The translations under genes and the position numbers were made by a program. This document shows, in pieces, positions 18,006-27,424 of a DNA stretch of 64,000 bases (positions are counted from its first letter, which is position 1; each line of letters opens with the position of its first letter). Where the stretch lies: contig DCYS01000003.1 in assembly GCA_002331485.1 (NCBI GenBank), positions 12,385 to 76,384 of the forward strand, in the 5' to 3' direction. The notes beneath the pieces are model-generated. The model was not told the DNA's origin. It made no database searches and saw nothing but the letters and a program-made list of their open reading frames with translations. This DNA comes from Flavobacteriales bacterium UBA2104 (GTDB lineage: Bacteria > Bacteroidota > Bacteroidia > Flavobacteriales_D > Crocinitomicaceae).

Positions 18006-18470
18006 ATGAAGACTAGATATTTTTTCACGGGTCTATTTCTCATTTCTTTATACAGCGCTGCTCAGCGAGACTTTCCTCATCTAGCAAACCAAACTTACTT
18101 GGAACTTCCGGTACGAAAACAACTGGATTGCTCTAACATACCTGATAGTTTATTTTCAAATTTAACGTTGAGGATCTGCGCAAATCTAAGATTGCAGCGA
18201 CTGGACTCTATTCAACATCTTTACCTGGATTCATTAAGAAATGAGATCGGTCAGTCGTATGGAGATACAGTATTAGCGAGGTTCGACTCATTGCAGGTGA
18301 AATGGGAGGATTTTCGTGATCTACAAGCTGAACTTGTTTATAAAAGTTATGAAGGTTGTGGAGGTTGTCACTCACGGGCAATTGATACAATGGAAACATT
18401 GAGTTTATTCACTGAGATGAGAATAGCAAATTTTCGTCAACTATTGAAGTTTTATCGAAGGAGATGGTAG
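18006..18470 (+). CDS. Hypothetical exported protein with one CxxCH motif
   Basis: 154 residues with a signal peptide (YFFTGLFLISLYSAAQ). Not recognised. The C-terminal half contains GCGGCHSRAID, whose CGGCH matches the c-type heme attachment motif CxxCH. No clear distal Met or His ligand is assigned, so heme binding is only possible. Coexpression with the preceding hairpin protein is likely from the 13-base gap. Confidence 0.65.
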   Translation: MKTRYFFTGLFLISLYSAAQRDFPHLANQTYLELPVRKQLDCSNIPDSLFSNLTLRICANLRLQRLDSIQHLYLDSLRNEIGQSYGDTVLARFDSLQVKWEDFRDLQAELVYKSYEGCGGCHSRAIDTMETLSLFTEMRIANFRQLLKFYRRRW

Positions 18471-18600
18471 CTTGAATCTGGTCCTTTAAGCTATATGTAT
18501 TAAAATTACGTCATCTCAATTACATATATCATGTGATTCCTGTCCCGTTATTGTCCCGCTATTTCAATTCATTAACAATGACTTAACACATCAACTGTGC

Positions 18601-18608
18601 TATTTTTG
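18601..18608 (+). promoter_or_regulatory. Possible -7 box for TPR/HTH regulator gene
   Basis: TATTTTTG matches TAnnTTTG, 21 bases before the ATG at 18630. It overlaps the third of three TGTCCCG copies in this region (18541, 18552 and about 18607), which might be an operator. Confidence 0.4.
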
Positions 18609-18629
18609 TCCCGTTCTTGAAAATTGAAA

Positions 18630-20225
18630 ATGTTGCTGAAACGAATCGTGTTTACTTTGATTGTATTGTTGTTGTCGAATACGGCAATGACTCAATCATC
18701 TTGTCAGTTTCCATCTATCGAGCTTAAGACAGACGTTTATATTGATTCAGTAATTTTTTACCTTCAAAATCGAAATTACGAGAACTATACTTACAAAGCT
18801 GATTGCATCAGAAACGAGATTTCGAAGATAGATCGTTCAAAATATCCTCACAAACTAGCTCAGCTTCATTATGAGATTGGAAGAGTATATAGAGATCAGA
18901 ACCTAAATCTCGAGGCATTTAATGCTTACTTCGATTGTCAAGTGATTATAGAGGATCATCATCTTCAGGATACTCCAACATATGCTTTACTCTGTGAAGC
19001 TATGGGGCAAACCTACTATCATTTCAATGAAGACGAACGTGTGATATTCTTTCTAAAAGAATACTTGAGTAGTAAATATCGCAAGCAACAGGAACTTACA
19101 AACGTTAATAATACCATAGGTCTTTCATATCGTAATTTGGGGCAATTGGATTCTTCTGCTTTTTACTTCGAAAGAGCCTTAGAGCTTGCAAGGTTAAATG
19201 AGTCTAAAGTATGGATCGGGAATATATCAGGAAATTATGCCGAGATCATTGAAAAGAAGGGAGATAAAGAGAGGGCAGACAAACTCCGTGAGATCGATTT
19301 TAAATATAGCATTGAGGGCGGTAATTATAGAAGTGCCGCTAATTTAATGTTGAGAGAGGCACGTTGTTATTTTGAGAAAGGGAATGATGAAATTGCCTTA
19401 AAACGTATGACTGAGAGTTTTAATTTGTTCTCTATGTCGGGAGATGAATATGTGCCTTTTCAGTTGTATGAACTTCGAAGTAAGGTGAATTTTAATAAAG
19501 GAAACTTTAAAGAAGCAGCCAAAGATGCATTTCTCGCAGATAGAATTAGGGATTCTGTAAACAGAGAGGAGCAACACTTGCTACTTAAACGATTGGAGTT
19601 TCAAGCTTTTTCCAACAAGAAACAGTCTCGAATAGATGAGCTGAGGGAAAAGCAAGAGAAACGTAATCAACAAATACTATGGTTATCTTCTGGCGCGATA
19701 CTTCTTGTATCATTCCTTGTGATCTTATTCTTCCAGCAGCGATCCAAACAACGAAAAGTAAACGAGATCCAACGCATGAAACAAAACCTTTATCACGAAC
19801 AATTAAACACATCAAAAGAACAGATCAACAGTTTGGTAAAAGATCTTCGAATCAGAAATAAGCATATTCAAGAACTATCTGAACAGGTTGAAAATATCGA
19901 AAGCACAAATCAATCTGGAGATCAAGAGGTTATTGAAGAATTAAAAAATAATAAGATCCTTACTGAAGAGGATTGGGTCACGTTTAAACGCCTGTTTGAC
20001 CAGGTGTACAATGGCTTTTTCGATCGACTACTAGAAATGAACAACGAACTTACCAAGGCTGAACTGAGGTTAGCAGCGTTGATCAAGCTCGACCTATCTC
20101 CGATTGAAATGTCTCAGACATTAGGTATATCGAAGGAATCTGTTCGAAAAACCAATTTCAGACTCCGTAAAAAACTGGGTATAGATAAGCCTAATGAACT
20201 TCGTGCGACTATCGTAAATACTTAG
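18630..20225 (+). CDS. TPR-repeat sensor with membrane helix and C-terminal helix-turn-helix
   Basis: About 531 residues. A signal-like N-terminus (IVFTLIVLLLSNTAMTQ) is followed by TPR repeats (about residues 60-320), one membrane helix (WLSSGAILLVSFLVILFF, about 350), a coiled coil, and a C-terminal DNA-binding region: TKAELRLAALIKLDLSPIEM, then LGISKESVRKTNFRLRKKLG, a LuxR-like helix-turn-helix. Such proteins are common in Bacteroidota and are thought to couple periplasmic signals to transcription. ATG 18630 is preferred over the TTG at 18624. Targets are unknown. Confidence 0.8.
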   Translation: MLLKRIVFTLIVLLLSNTAMTQSSCQFPSIELKTDVYIDSVIFYLQNRNYENYTYKADCIRNEISKIDRSKYPHKLAQLHYEIGRVYRDQNLNLEAFNAYFDCQVIIEDHHLQDTPTYALLCEAMGQTYYHFNEDERVIFFLKEYLSSKYRKQQELTNVNNTIGLSYRNLGQLDSSAFYFERALELARLNESKVWIGNISGNYAEIIEKKGDKERADKLREIDFKYSIEGGNYRSAANLMLREARCYFEKGNDEIALKRMTESFNLFSMSGDEYVPFQLYELRSKVNFNKGNFKEAAKDAFLADRIRDSVNREEQHLLLKRLEFQAFSNKKQSRIDELREKQEKRNQQILWLSSGAILLVSFLVILFFQQRSKQRKVNEIQRMKQNLYHEQLNTSKEQINSLVKDLRIRNKHIQELSEQVENIESTNQSGDQEVIEELKNNKILTEEDWVTFKRLFDQVYNGFFDRLLEMNNELTKAELRLAALIKLDLSPIEMSQTLGISKESVRKTNFRLRKKLGIDKPNELRATIVNT

Positions 20226-20315
20226 CTTCCAAAGTTGTCACGTTCTTGTCCTCCCTTTTTTACTGATGTTTTATTGTTCCTAAAGTAGTTTCGTGCAAAC
20301 CATTAATGCTTTGCT

Positions 20316-21926
20316 ATGAAACGATATCTATTGAGTTGTTTATTGATTATTGGAATCAGTATTTCGAGTTTTGGTCAATGTAGTTTTGATATCCAACTAA
20401 CTGATACTTATGGTGATGGATGGAACGGCGGATTGATCGATGTTTATGTCGATGGAGTGCTTGTTCATGATGATATAACAATTGCAAGTGGTTCTGGACC
20501 TGCTACTTTTGCCTTACCGGCAACGCCTGGTCAAGACATAGAGGTATTCAGAGTTAATCCAGGATCCTGGCCTTCAGAAATGCGAGTGGAGATATATAGC
20601 GATGCATCGACTTGCTCACCTATCTATGGACCAGTTGAGCCAAACAGTGCAGGGAGTGGACTTATTGCAGCCGTTTGTTCTAGTGGAAACCCAGAGTTTG
20701 CTGTGTCGGGAGATGCTACCTCACCAGCTCCATACGAATGTGTTGAATTAACAGAAGGTTTGAATAATCAAGCCGGTTGTGCTTGGCAGAAGAATGTTGA
20801 ATTAGATTTCGCATCTGATTTTGTTCATGACATGGTTGTTTATATGGGGAGTGATCCAAATGGTGCTGATGGACTTTGTTTTGTAATTCATAATGATCCT
20901 GCTGGTGAGTGCACATGTGGTGGTGCCGGAGGAGGAATTGGAGCGTCAGGAATTCAGAATTCATTGATCGTTGAGATTGATACTTATTTGAATTTTGAGG
21001 ATAGAGATGATGGAATGGCGGGTATACACTGTACGTCCACTAGTAATCCTGATCATATGGATATTTGGATCAATGGTGATGTTAACCCTGACTTGGATGG
21101 AGATTGTAATAGTACAGCAGCAGGAGAGCGAGTGATACCGAATGCTGTTCCTTTTTTAGATAATTTGTCAAATTATTATGAAGTTTCCAATGGTTTGAAT
21201 CATACGTTGAGAATTACCTGGGTAGCATCAACACAAATGTTTACTGCCGAGCTAATGGATGAAATTCCTGGTGGCCATGTTTATGGAACTGTTTCGTATT
21301 CATTCGATCCATTAACGTTGTTCGGAACTAATGAACCTCATTTTGGATACACTGCTTCAACGGGAGGATTATCCAACGATCACACGTTCTGTTTACCTCC
21401 GGAATTATTACCAGTGGAGCTGGATTATTTTAATTCTACATGTAGCGATGAAGAAGATCTACTACAATGGAGAACGCTTTCAGAACGAGATGCTAGTCAC
21501 TTTTACGTTAGAGGAACCGATAACTTCGAGGAAATAGAAGTGGTAAGTACTGTTCAGGCCTCAGGAAACTCAACAGAACCAATTGACTACACTTCAACTC
21601 CTTCAAATTCATATGATTATTACCAGTTAGTTCAAGTAGATTTTAACGGTGTAGAAACGGAATATGATTGGATCTCTGCTAAAAAATGTGCTACGGAAGA
21701 ACCGTTGATCTATCCCAACCCGGCTCAGTCAAATGTTTCGATTAGTTGGAATGGAACAGACTCTTTTAGTTATGAATTGCGTTCTGCTGATGGTAAACTG
21801 ATCTTGAAGAACACAGACATAAATAGTTACACGAAACTAAACTTGGATCAGTTATCCTCGGGAACTTATTTGATCACGATCTACGACAATTTTTCTCGTT
21901 TTACTCGTCGTTTGATCGTGCAGTAG
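20316..21926 (+). CDS. Secreted lectin-like protein with T9SS sorting domain
   Basis: 536 residues. A signal peptide (LSCLLIIGISISSFG) is followed by a domain of about 95 residues with the Asp/Gly motif DTYGDGWNGG, then an L-type lectin-like domain (about 120-350) with GADGLCFVIHNDPAG, ASGIQNSLIVEIDTY and LRITWVAS. A short linker (LPVELDYFNSTCSDEEDLL) typical of T9SS cargo leads to the sorting domain (YPNPAQSNVSI to RRLIVQ). It is predicted to be exported across the outer membrane and to bind sugar at the cell surface or outside. Ligand unknown. Confidence 0.82.
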   Translation: MKRYLLSCLLIIGISISSFGQCSFDIQLTDTYGDGWNGGLIDVYVDGVLVHDDITIASGSGPATFALPATPGQDIEVFRVNPGSWPSEMRVEIYSDASTCSPIYGPVEPNSAGSGLIAAVCSSGNPEFAVSGDATSPAPYECVELTEGLNNQAGCAWQKNVELDFASDFVHDMVVYMGSDPNGADGLCFVIHNDPAGECTCGGAGGGIGASGIQNSLIVEIDTYLNFEDRDDGMAGIHCTSTSNPDHMDIWINGDVNPDLDGDCNSTAAGERVIPNAVPFLDNLSNYYEVSNGLNHTLRITWVASTQMFTAELMDEIPGGHVYGTVSYSFDPLTLFGTNEPHFGYTASTGGLSNDHTFCLPPELLPVELDYFNSTCSDEEDLLQWRTLSERDASHFYVRGTDNFEEIEVVSTVQASGNSTEPIDYTSTPSNSYDYYQLVQVDFNGVETEYDWISAKKCATEEPLIYPNPAQSNVSISWNGTDSFSYELRSADGKLILKNTDINSYTKLNLDQLSSGTYLITIYDNFSRFTRRLIVQ

Positions 21927-21997
21927 TAGTGTGAAAAGATAAAACGAGACAATTAATGCTAGAGGTACACTTTGTGGTGTGAAAGATCAGAAGGTGT

Positions 21998-22048
21998 GAA
22001 CTCCTACTTGTGCTATTCAGTAGTTAGCCGGGTAGGAGTTCTTTTTTT
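21998..22048 (+). terminator. Rho-independent terminator
   Basis: GAACTCCTAC (21998-22007) pairs fully with GTAGGAGTTC (22032-22041) and is followed by seven T. It ends transcription of the lectin-like gene. Confidence 0.85.
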
Positions 22049-22094
22049 ATGTAACTTGTAGGCTGATTTCAAGGTTAAAATTATAATTACAAGT

Positions 22095-22760
22095 ATGATC
22101 CCAAACAAAGCATTAGCGTTCCTTAAGAAACTTAAGAATAACAACAACCGCGACTGGTTTGAAAAGAATAAGCCCGATTTCAAGGAACACCAGAAAGAGG
22201 TGAAAGCAGTATTTGAATCGATCAAAGAGGGGCTAAATAAAAACGATGAGATCGAGAAGCTAAAAATGTTTAGGATTTACCGAGATGTTCGATTCTCAAA
22301 AGATAAAACACCTTACAAGACGCATTTTTCTGGATATTGCTCACGATTAGGTAAAGAAAGAAGAGGAAGTTATTATGTGCATATTCAACCTGGAGAATCT
22401 TTTTTAGGCGTAGGTTTTTGGGATCCAAACAAAGACGATCTTCTACGGATCAGAAAAGAGATCGAAATGGACGCTAGTGATTTTTACGAATTTCTTGAGA
22501 AACCATCATTCAAAAAGACATGGGGTGATTTCTATGGACCAACACTAAAAACCGCTCCGCGTGGATTTGAAAAGGACCATCCGGATATTGAGCTACTGAG
22601 AAGAAAGAACTTTACATTTGTTCATCCATTAACTGATAAGCAGGTCACTTCTCCTGATTTTGTTGAAAAAACGGTGAGCGCTTTCGAAGATGCACGTCCT
22701 TTCCTGGATTTGATGAGTGATGTGCTAACGACGGATCTAAATGGAGAGTCGGTAATTTGA
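22095..22760 (+). CDS. DUF2461 family protein
   Basis: 221 residues, full-length DUF2461 (TIGR02453). Family features: LAFLKKLKNNNNRDWFEKNK at the start, FRIYRDVRFSKDKTPYKTH, and HIQPGESFLGVGFWDP. No signal peptide; cytosolic. The function is not established for the family. Own transcription unit after the terminator at 21998-22048. Confidence 0.9.
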   Translation: MIPNKALAFLKKLKNNNNRDWFEKNKPDFKEHQKEVKAVFESIKEGLNKNDEIEKLKMFRIYRDVRFSKDKTPYKTHFSGYCSRLGKERRGSYYVHIQPGESFLGVGFWDPNKDDLLRIRKEIEMDASDFYEFLEKPSFKKTWGDFYGPTLKTAPRGFEKDHPDIELLRRKNFTFVHPLTDKQVTSPDFVEKTVSAFEDARPFLDLMSDVLTTDLNGESVI

Positions 22761-22828
22761 TCGAAATCATCCAATTCGTATAATCTTAAATATTTAATTT
22801 CGATCAACTATTCTAAAACAACTAAAGA

Positions 22829-23320
22829 ATGAATCAGCTCCTTGACCACAAAGAAAAAGAAAAGGCAATCAAGAGTTCTAATTTGCCCAAATACATAACA
22901 TGGCTTATTGGTGCTTTATTTCTGATCAATGGTTTTGTAGGGTTTGCCGCTTTTTTCTATAAAATGAACACACCTTTGATAAACTTTGGTTTTTCTATTA
23001 TACAAATTTATATAGGGTTGAGGTATGTATTTAATAGAGCAACAATTGGAGAGTTGATTCTCTCATTTATATTGTTGTCGTTATTGACATTTAGTATTTT
23101 AAGTAGCTCGTTTTCCTTGGTCTTAAAAAATGGGATCTTTATGGAGATGGGATCTGGTGAGAAACTATTTAATTCGGGAGTAGAGTATACGTTGTTTTAT
23201 GATTTTAGTCACTCATCTAGGGCTTTTGAAGCTAAACTAGATGTAATTTATTTAATACTGCTAGTGTTGCAATTATATGTACTGACATCCAGGCTCTTCA
23301 TCGGTAAATCGAATGCTTGA
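22829..23320 (+). CDS. Hypothetical integral membrane protein
   Basis: 163 residues, not recognised. A polar N-terminus of about 25 residues precedes four hydrophobic segments (near YITWLIGALFLINGFVGFAA, LINFGFSIIQIYIGLRYV, LILSFILLSLLTFSILSSSF and VIYLILLVLQLYVLTSRLF). No motif is visible. The upstream gene ends 68 bases before it. Confidence 0.6.
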   Translation: MNQLLDHKEKEKAIKSSNLPKYITWLIGALFLINGFVGFAAFFYKMNTPLINFGFSIIQIYIGLRYVFNRATIGELILSFILLSLLTFSILSSSFSLVLKNGIFMEMGSGEKLFNSGVEYTLFYDFSHSSRAFEAKLDVIYLILLVLQLYVLTSRLFIGKSNA

Positions 23321-23358
23321 ACCCTTTTTGATAAACCATAGAGTAAAATAGATGTGAT

Positions 23359-24012
23359 CTAATCTTCTTTGATACAACGAACAGCTAATCCACTTCCGCT
23401 ATCCAGACGAATATTGATCACATCAGACTCGTAATCCATGTATATGGCATCAGCATCAATACCGCTATAAGAATAAATACTTCTTTTTGAGGTCCACCAA
23501 TACCCAAGTTCTTTAACACTGGAAAAATGACCAGAGTGGTCTCGGTAACCGCCAGGAATCGCTGTAAAACCTGATTCATTAGTACATTCGTCAAAGCTTT
23601 CCCAACCTTCTCTCGCTCTTATTTGTTCAGCAGCAACATCACTACCTAGGAATTTAACTAACTGAGACCAATCTTCGCTATTTGCCACTCTCCAACCAGC
23701 TGGGGCTAGTCCTCTGCTATCAGCAACAGCATACCAATTGTAAAGCTTGCCTGTAAATGTATGATCGTATCTTTTTTTATTGTTGAAGTAGCACCATGCC
23801 GGTTCTTGATTTTTCATTGCTTCTTCCCATTCTGCCTTAGATCTGGCTCTTTTAATGATATCACCATTTCTGAATTTACGAACATTCAAATTATGCTCCA
23901 TCCAGACTTGTTTACCAATGCGAACTTTCTTTGTAAATAAGTCCTCAGTTGAAATAATTATGATCACGCAAAAGATGAGCGAGATGGTTAGAATTGATAA
24001 TTTTATTTTCAT
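23359..24012 (-). CDS. FISUMP-domain exported protein
   Basis: 217 residues. A signal or anchor helix (SILTISLIFCVIIIIST) is followed by the Fibrobacter succinogenes major paralogous domain (TIGR02145): IGKQVWMEHNLNVRKFRNGD, GKLYNWYAVADSRGLAPAGW, FTAIPGGYRD, GYWWTSKRS and the end LAVRCIKE. This domain is common in surface proteins of Bacteroidota; its function is not well defined. No sorting domain is visible. Confidence 0.88.
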   Translation of the reverse strand: MKIKLSILTISLIFCVIIIISTEDLFTKKVRIGKQVWMEHNLNVRKFRNGDIIKRARSKAEWEEAMKNQEPAWCYFNNKKRYDHTFTGKLYNWYAVADSRGLAPAGWRVANSEDWSQLVKFLGSDVAAEQIRAREGWESFDECTNESGFTAIPGGYRDHSGHFSSVKELGYWWTSKRSIYSYSGIDADAIYMDYESDVINIRLDSGSGLAVRCIKED

Positions 24013-24122
24013 AGTTGATTTGAAAATAACAAGTAATTGCTTGTTCTTCGTTAAAAGGTTCGACGCTAACTTACGTATAATTTCGATTTTTATAAAACGA
24101 ATAGAGAATATAGATCTTAATC

Positions 24123-24130
24123 TAGCTTTG
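24123..24130 (+). promoter_or_regulatory. Probable -7 box for HExxH lipoprotein gene
   Basis: TAGCTTTG matches TAnnTTTG. Transcription would start about 42 bases before the ATG at 24177. No -33 TTG is seen. Confidence 0.4.
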
Positions 24131-24176
24131 TAACAAATGAATCACTTAATCGTCTTACGTGCAAATTGCATAAAAG

Positions 24177-25289
24177 ATGAAAAAAACACTATTCACTATT
24201 GGAATCATTTCGCTTCTCTTTAGTTGCGATAAAGAACTTAAGGATCAACCAGAATCAAATATTATCAACCTTCATCATAATGAACTTGATTTGCCAGATA
24301 GTCTCTCAAGCAGAAGAATTCAATTCGCATTACAACTAAAGCAAGATGTCGCTAAAAAGTATTGGCAATGGTTCGGGGCGAGACAAACAGAAGGACCGTT
24401 TATTTACTTCAATGGAGATCGTTCTGAAGTGTTTTTTCCAGATCAGCGTGTAATAGATTGTTTAGATGATCACCACGTACATAGTAAAGATTACGTTGTA
24501 GCAAATCGTACGGATTCCATACCTTATCACTTTGAATTAATGATCAGTTTTGATAAAGCAGATGAGCATAAACATTTCTACCAACATCCCGTTCAGCAGT
24601 TCATTTCTGTAGAAGAAACAGAAACCTTCATTCCTTCTGTGAATTCTACAGAATGGTGGATCACAATGGTTATTCACGAAATGTTTCATCATTTCCAGTA
24701 CAACACACCAAAGTTTCTGGAATACGCCAAAAATGAAATATCGCTTTTGCCATTCAATCCAAATCACATGATGCAACTTTGCAGGGATGATAAGAACTTC
24801 ATGTCATTGATACAAAAAGAGAACGCCATTCTAATGAAGGCTCTTGAAGAGAATGATCCATCTAAGATGAATGACTTGATCAGTCAGTTTCTCGATCTGA
24901 GAAAAGAACGAATGAAGACGTATCAGGAAGATTATCCATATCTGCAAAAAGTTGAGGATTATTACGTCATCCAAGAAGGTTCTGCGCGGTATTTAGAGTT
25001 TCAAAGTATGCAGATCATGAGTGAATATGCAAACAATAAAAGCGATCATAAGATTGCGAATGATCCGATGTTTGACGATTTGGAAGGGTTTAAGAATATA
25101 GACCTGACTCATCCGGATTTCAACTATCTAACTTACGCAGGTCCTGGTCAGTATCATTACACACTAGGTTTTAACATGATGCGTCTATTGGATAAGATCG
25201 GAGTCGACTATAAAGCAGACTTATTAAACAACCCTGAATATGGATTACATAAATATCTAAGATCTTATTTACAGGGGCAGCAGATATAA
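24177..25289 (+). CDS. Lipoprotein with HExxH zinc-protease motif
   Basis: 370 residues. The N-terminus (TIGIISLLFSC) has a lipobox-like Cys, so it is probably a lipoprotein. Near residue 165 the stretch WITMVIHEMFHHFQYN holds an HExxH zinc-binding motif within a hydrophobic helix, typical of gluzincin or metzincin proteases. A possible third ligand is in YVIQEGSARYLEFQS (about residue 265), which contains a Glu in the usual gluzincin context. I cannot assign a named family. Protease activity is inferred from the motif only. Confidence 0.65.
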   Translation: MKKTLFTIGIISLLFSCDKELKDQPESNIINLHHNELDLPDSLSSRRIQFALQLKQDVAKKYWQWFGARQTEGPFIYFNGDRSEVFFPDQRVIDCLDDHHVHSKDYVVANRTDSIPYHFELMISFDKADEHKHFYQHPVQQFISVEETETFIPSVNSTEWWITMVIHEMFHHFQYNTPKFLEYAKNEISLLPFNPNHMMQLCRDDKNFMSLIQKENAILMKALEENDPSKMNDLISQFLDLRKERMKTYQEDYPYLQKVEDYYVIQEGSARYLEFQSMQIMSEYANNKSDHKIANDPMFDDLEGFKNIDLTHPDFNYLTYAGPGQYHYTLGFNMMRLLDKIGVDYKADLLNNPEYGLHKYLRSYLQGQQI

Positions 25290-25350
25290 ATTATTCGTAT
25301 TTTTCTGATTGATAGTGATTATTATTAACCGTGCTAATATGTTCTAAAAT

Positions 25351-25692
25351 ATGAGATTATCATTCGTACTAAGTTGTATTCTTTTGTTTTCCGTCAATAT
25401 AAATGCACAGGATTGCCCGGATTCTTGTGAGGTTTTTATTCCTAATAATATTACTGCTGATTGCGACGATGTCGATTGCGCGATTCTTACAATTCAAACG
25501 AATTGTGTACTACGCGATTTTGAATTTTCACTCTATAACAGATGGGGAGAGATCGTGTTTAACAGCGAAGATCCTAAAATGAGATTTGATACAGCGACTG
25601 TTGACGATGCAGTTTACTTCTGGACATTGAAGGCTATGACGTGTAATAACGATGAAATTGATCGAAAAGGAAATATTTATGTCCTGAAGTGA
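25351..25692 (+). CDS. Short exported protein consisting of a T9SS type B-like sorting domain
   Basis: 113 residues: a signal peptide (LSCILLFSVNINAQ) and then almost only a sequence like the gliding-motility C-terminal (CHU_C, T9SS type B) domain. It has FIPNNIT near the start, FSLYNRWGEIVFNSEDP in the middle and a repeated strand ending in IYVLK. Normally this domain is at the end of very large adhesins. Four to six cysteines (CPDSC, CDDVDC, TNC, TC) are unusual for the domain. No cargo domain is present, so it may be a remnant or a free-standing module. Confidence 0.65.
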   Translation: MRLSFVLSCILLFSVNINAQDCPDSCEVFIPNNITADCDDVDCAILTIQTNCVLRDFEFSLYNRWGEIVFNSEDPKMRFDTATVDDAVYFWTLKAMTCNNDEIDRKGNIYVLK

Positions 25693-25773
25693 GTTCCTGT
25701 TCCGATCTTAATTGAGTTAAGTTGATTCAAATCAGATATTTATATATTTTAGTAGGAAAACAAACTACTAATT

Positions 25774-27225
25774 ATGAAACAACTTAGAAAGAATCTAACC
25801 TATGTATCTGTCCTTTCATTTTCGCTGATTTTTGTGAACTGTGGAGGTGAAGCTCAAGATCAGAATTTATCGAATAATGCTCCTGTTGAGGATGAGTCGG
25901 TAAATCAAGAACCGGAAGAAATCAATCCCGAGGAACTTGTCGTTATGGTAACTCTCGACTCAGAACGGAAGAATTTCTATGCAACACAAGATGAGGATCC
26001 TGTTTTTAATCAAAAGATGTTCGATAAAGCAGAACCATTTGTAGACGGTTTTGCAAGAGTAGGAAAGAAGATCGACGATAGTACAATGCTGTTCACGTTT
26101 ATCGATGCAGAAGGTGAGGAGTTATTTGATTATAAATATGACGCTGCCGGGAATTTTAGTGATGGAATGGCGTGGGTCGAGAAAGATGGTAAATATGGCT
26201 ACATCAACACCGAAGGAGAGGAGATCATTCCAGTTGAATATTTAAACAATTGGAATTTCAATAGTGGAAGAGTTCTTTTCAGTAACGAAGAGTTCAACCC
26301 GTACATGGATATTTCATATAGTACAGCGAAATATGGGTACTTGAACAAAGAAGGGGATACAGTTATACCTTTACAGTACAAATGGGCACTCTCTTTTAAT
26401 GGTGGTTTAGCCCCTGTTTATGAAGGAGGTAAGATGATGTTCATTGATCCAGAAGGTAATCAAGCGATCGATAAAAAGTTTGACAATGCGGATGAATTTA
26501 GAAAAGGAATAGCTCCTGTAATGTCTGGCGGAAACCTTGGATTCATTAATGAAGAGGGAGAATTCATTGTATCTCCAAAATATGACGAGTACAAATACTT
26601 GTATGAATATGATGTTTTCAATTACTCTACAAGAGATGATGACAAGGATAGAAGTAAAGTATATCAGACCGATGAAGGATACTTCATTGTGAGTAAAAAT
26701 GGAAAATGGGGTGCAATAGATATTGACGAGAATGCAATTGTTCCATTCGAATTTGCCGGTATTGGTATTCCTGATAGCAACATTGTTGAGATCAATAAAG
26801 TGAAGAAGCAAGAGCAGTACTCTACGAAATATTATACGGGTCTTTTCGATCTAAATAAAAAGGAAGTTGTGTTACCAGCAAAATATGATGATGTTAGAAA
26901 ATTCCATGATAAAGGAAATGTTTCATGGTATAAGATCGGATTAAAGACGGATCCAGAAGGTTACTCAACTGATAAACATGGATTCTTCAATGCAGAGACG
27001 GGTAAGATCATTGAACCAGAATTCTATGATGTTGAGATATTCCATGAAGGATTAGCAGAAGTTCAAAAAGAAAAAGATGGACTTTGGGGTTATGTGAATG
27101 AAGATGGAGAAGTAGTTATTGATTTTCAATTCAAATCAGGAGGTGAATTTGAAGACGGTAAAGCTTTCGTAAATACTGGAAGTGACTACATTTATATCGA
27201 TAAGAAAGGCAATGAAGTAAAATAA
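25774..27225 (+). CDS. WG-repeat lipoprotein
   Basis: 483 residues. Lipoprotein signal SLIFVNCGGEAQ, then a Glu/Asn-rich linker and repeated WG/KWR-type units of about 45 residues, for example GKYGYINTEGEEIIPVEY, AKYGYLNKEGDTVIPLQY, GNLGFINEEGEFIVSPKY, GKWGAIDIDENAIVPFEF and GLWGYVNEDGEVVIDFQF. WG repeats form extended beta structures; no enzymatic role is known. It probably sits on the outer membrane. Confidence 0.88.
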   Translation: MKQLRKNLTYVSVLSFSLIFVNCGGEAQDQNLSNNAPVEDESVNQEPEEINPEELVVMVTLDSERKNFYATQDEDPVFNQKMFDKAEPFVDGFARVGKKIDDSTMLFTFIDAEGEELFDYKYDAAGNFSDGMAWVEKDGKYGYINTEGEEIIPVEYLNNWNFNSGRVLFSNEEFNPYMDISYSTAKYGYLNKEGDTVIPLQYKWALSFNGGLAPVYEGGKMMFIDPEGNQAIDKKFDNADEFRKGIAPVMSGGNLGFINEEGEFIVSPKYDEYKYLYEYDVFNYSTRDDDKDRSKVYQTDEGYFIVSKNGKWGAIDIDENAIVPFEFAGIGIPDSNIVEINKVKKQEQYSTKYYTGLFDLNKKEVVLPAKYDDVRKFHDKGNVSWYKIGLKTDPEGYSTDKHGFFNAETGKIIEPEFYDVEIFHEGLAEVQKEKDGLWGYVNEDGEVVIDFQFKSGGEFEDGKAFVNTGSDYIYIDKKGNEVK

Positions 27226-27245
27226 TTCAGTAGCTTAAATTTTTT

Positions 27246-27276
27246 AAAGGTCTTCCATTATGGGAGACCTTTTTTG
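27246..27276 (+). terminator. Rho-independent terminator
   Basis: AAGGTCTTCC and GGGAGACCTT pair with one mismatch around a short loop, followed by a T-run. It ends the WG-repeat gene. Confidence 0.8.
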
Positions 27277-27424
27277 TTTGTTGTTACTGCATGATTACAT
27301 TTTATCACATTCAAAATATTTATTGTATTAAGTGATCTTTCAGAGAAACAATCTGAATTAATGCTTATGTAACGATTTTAAGTGAGTTGAGTTATTATTT
27401 GTAGAAACACTAAACACTTAAATC

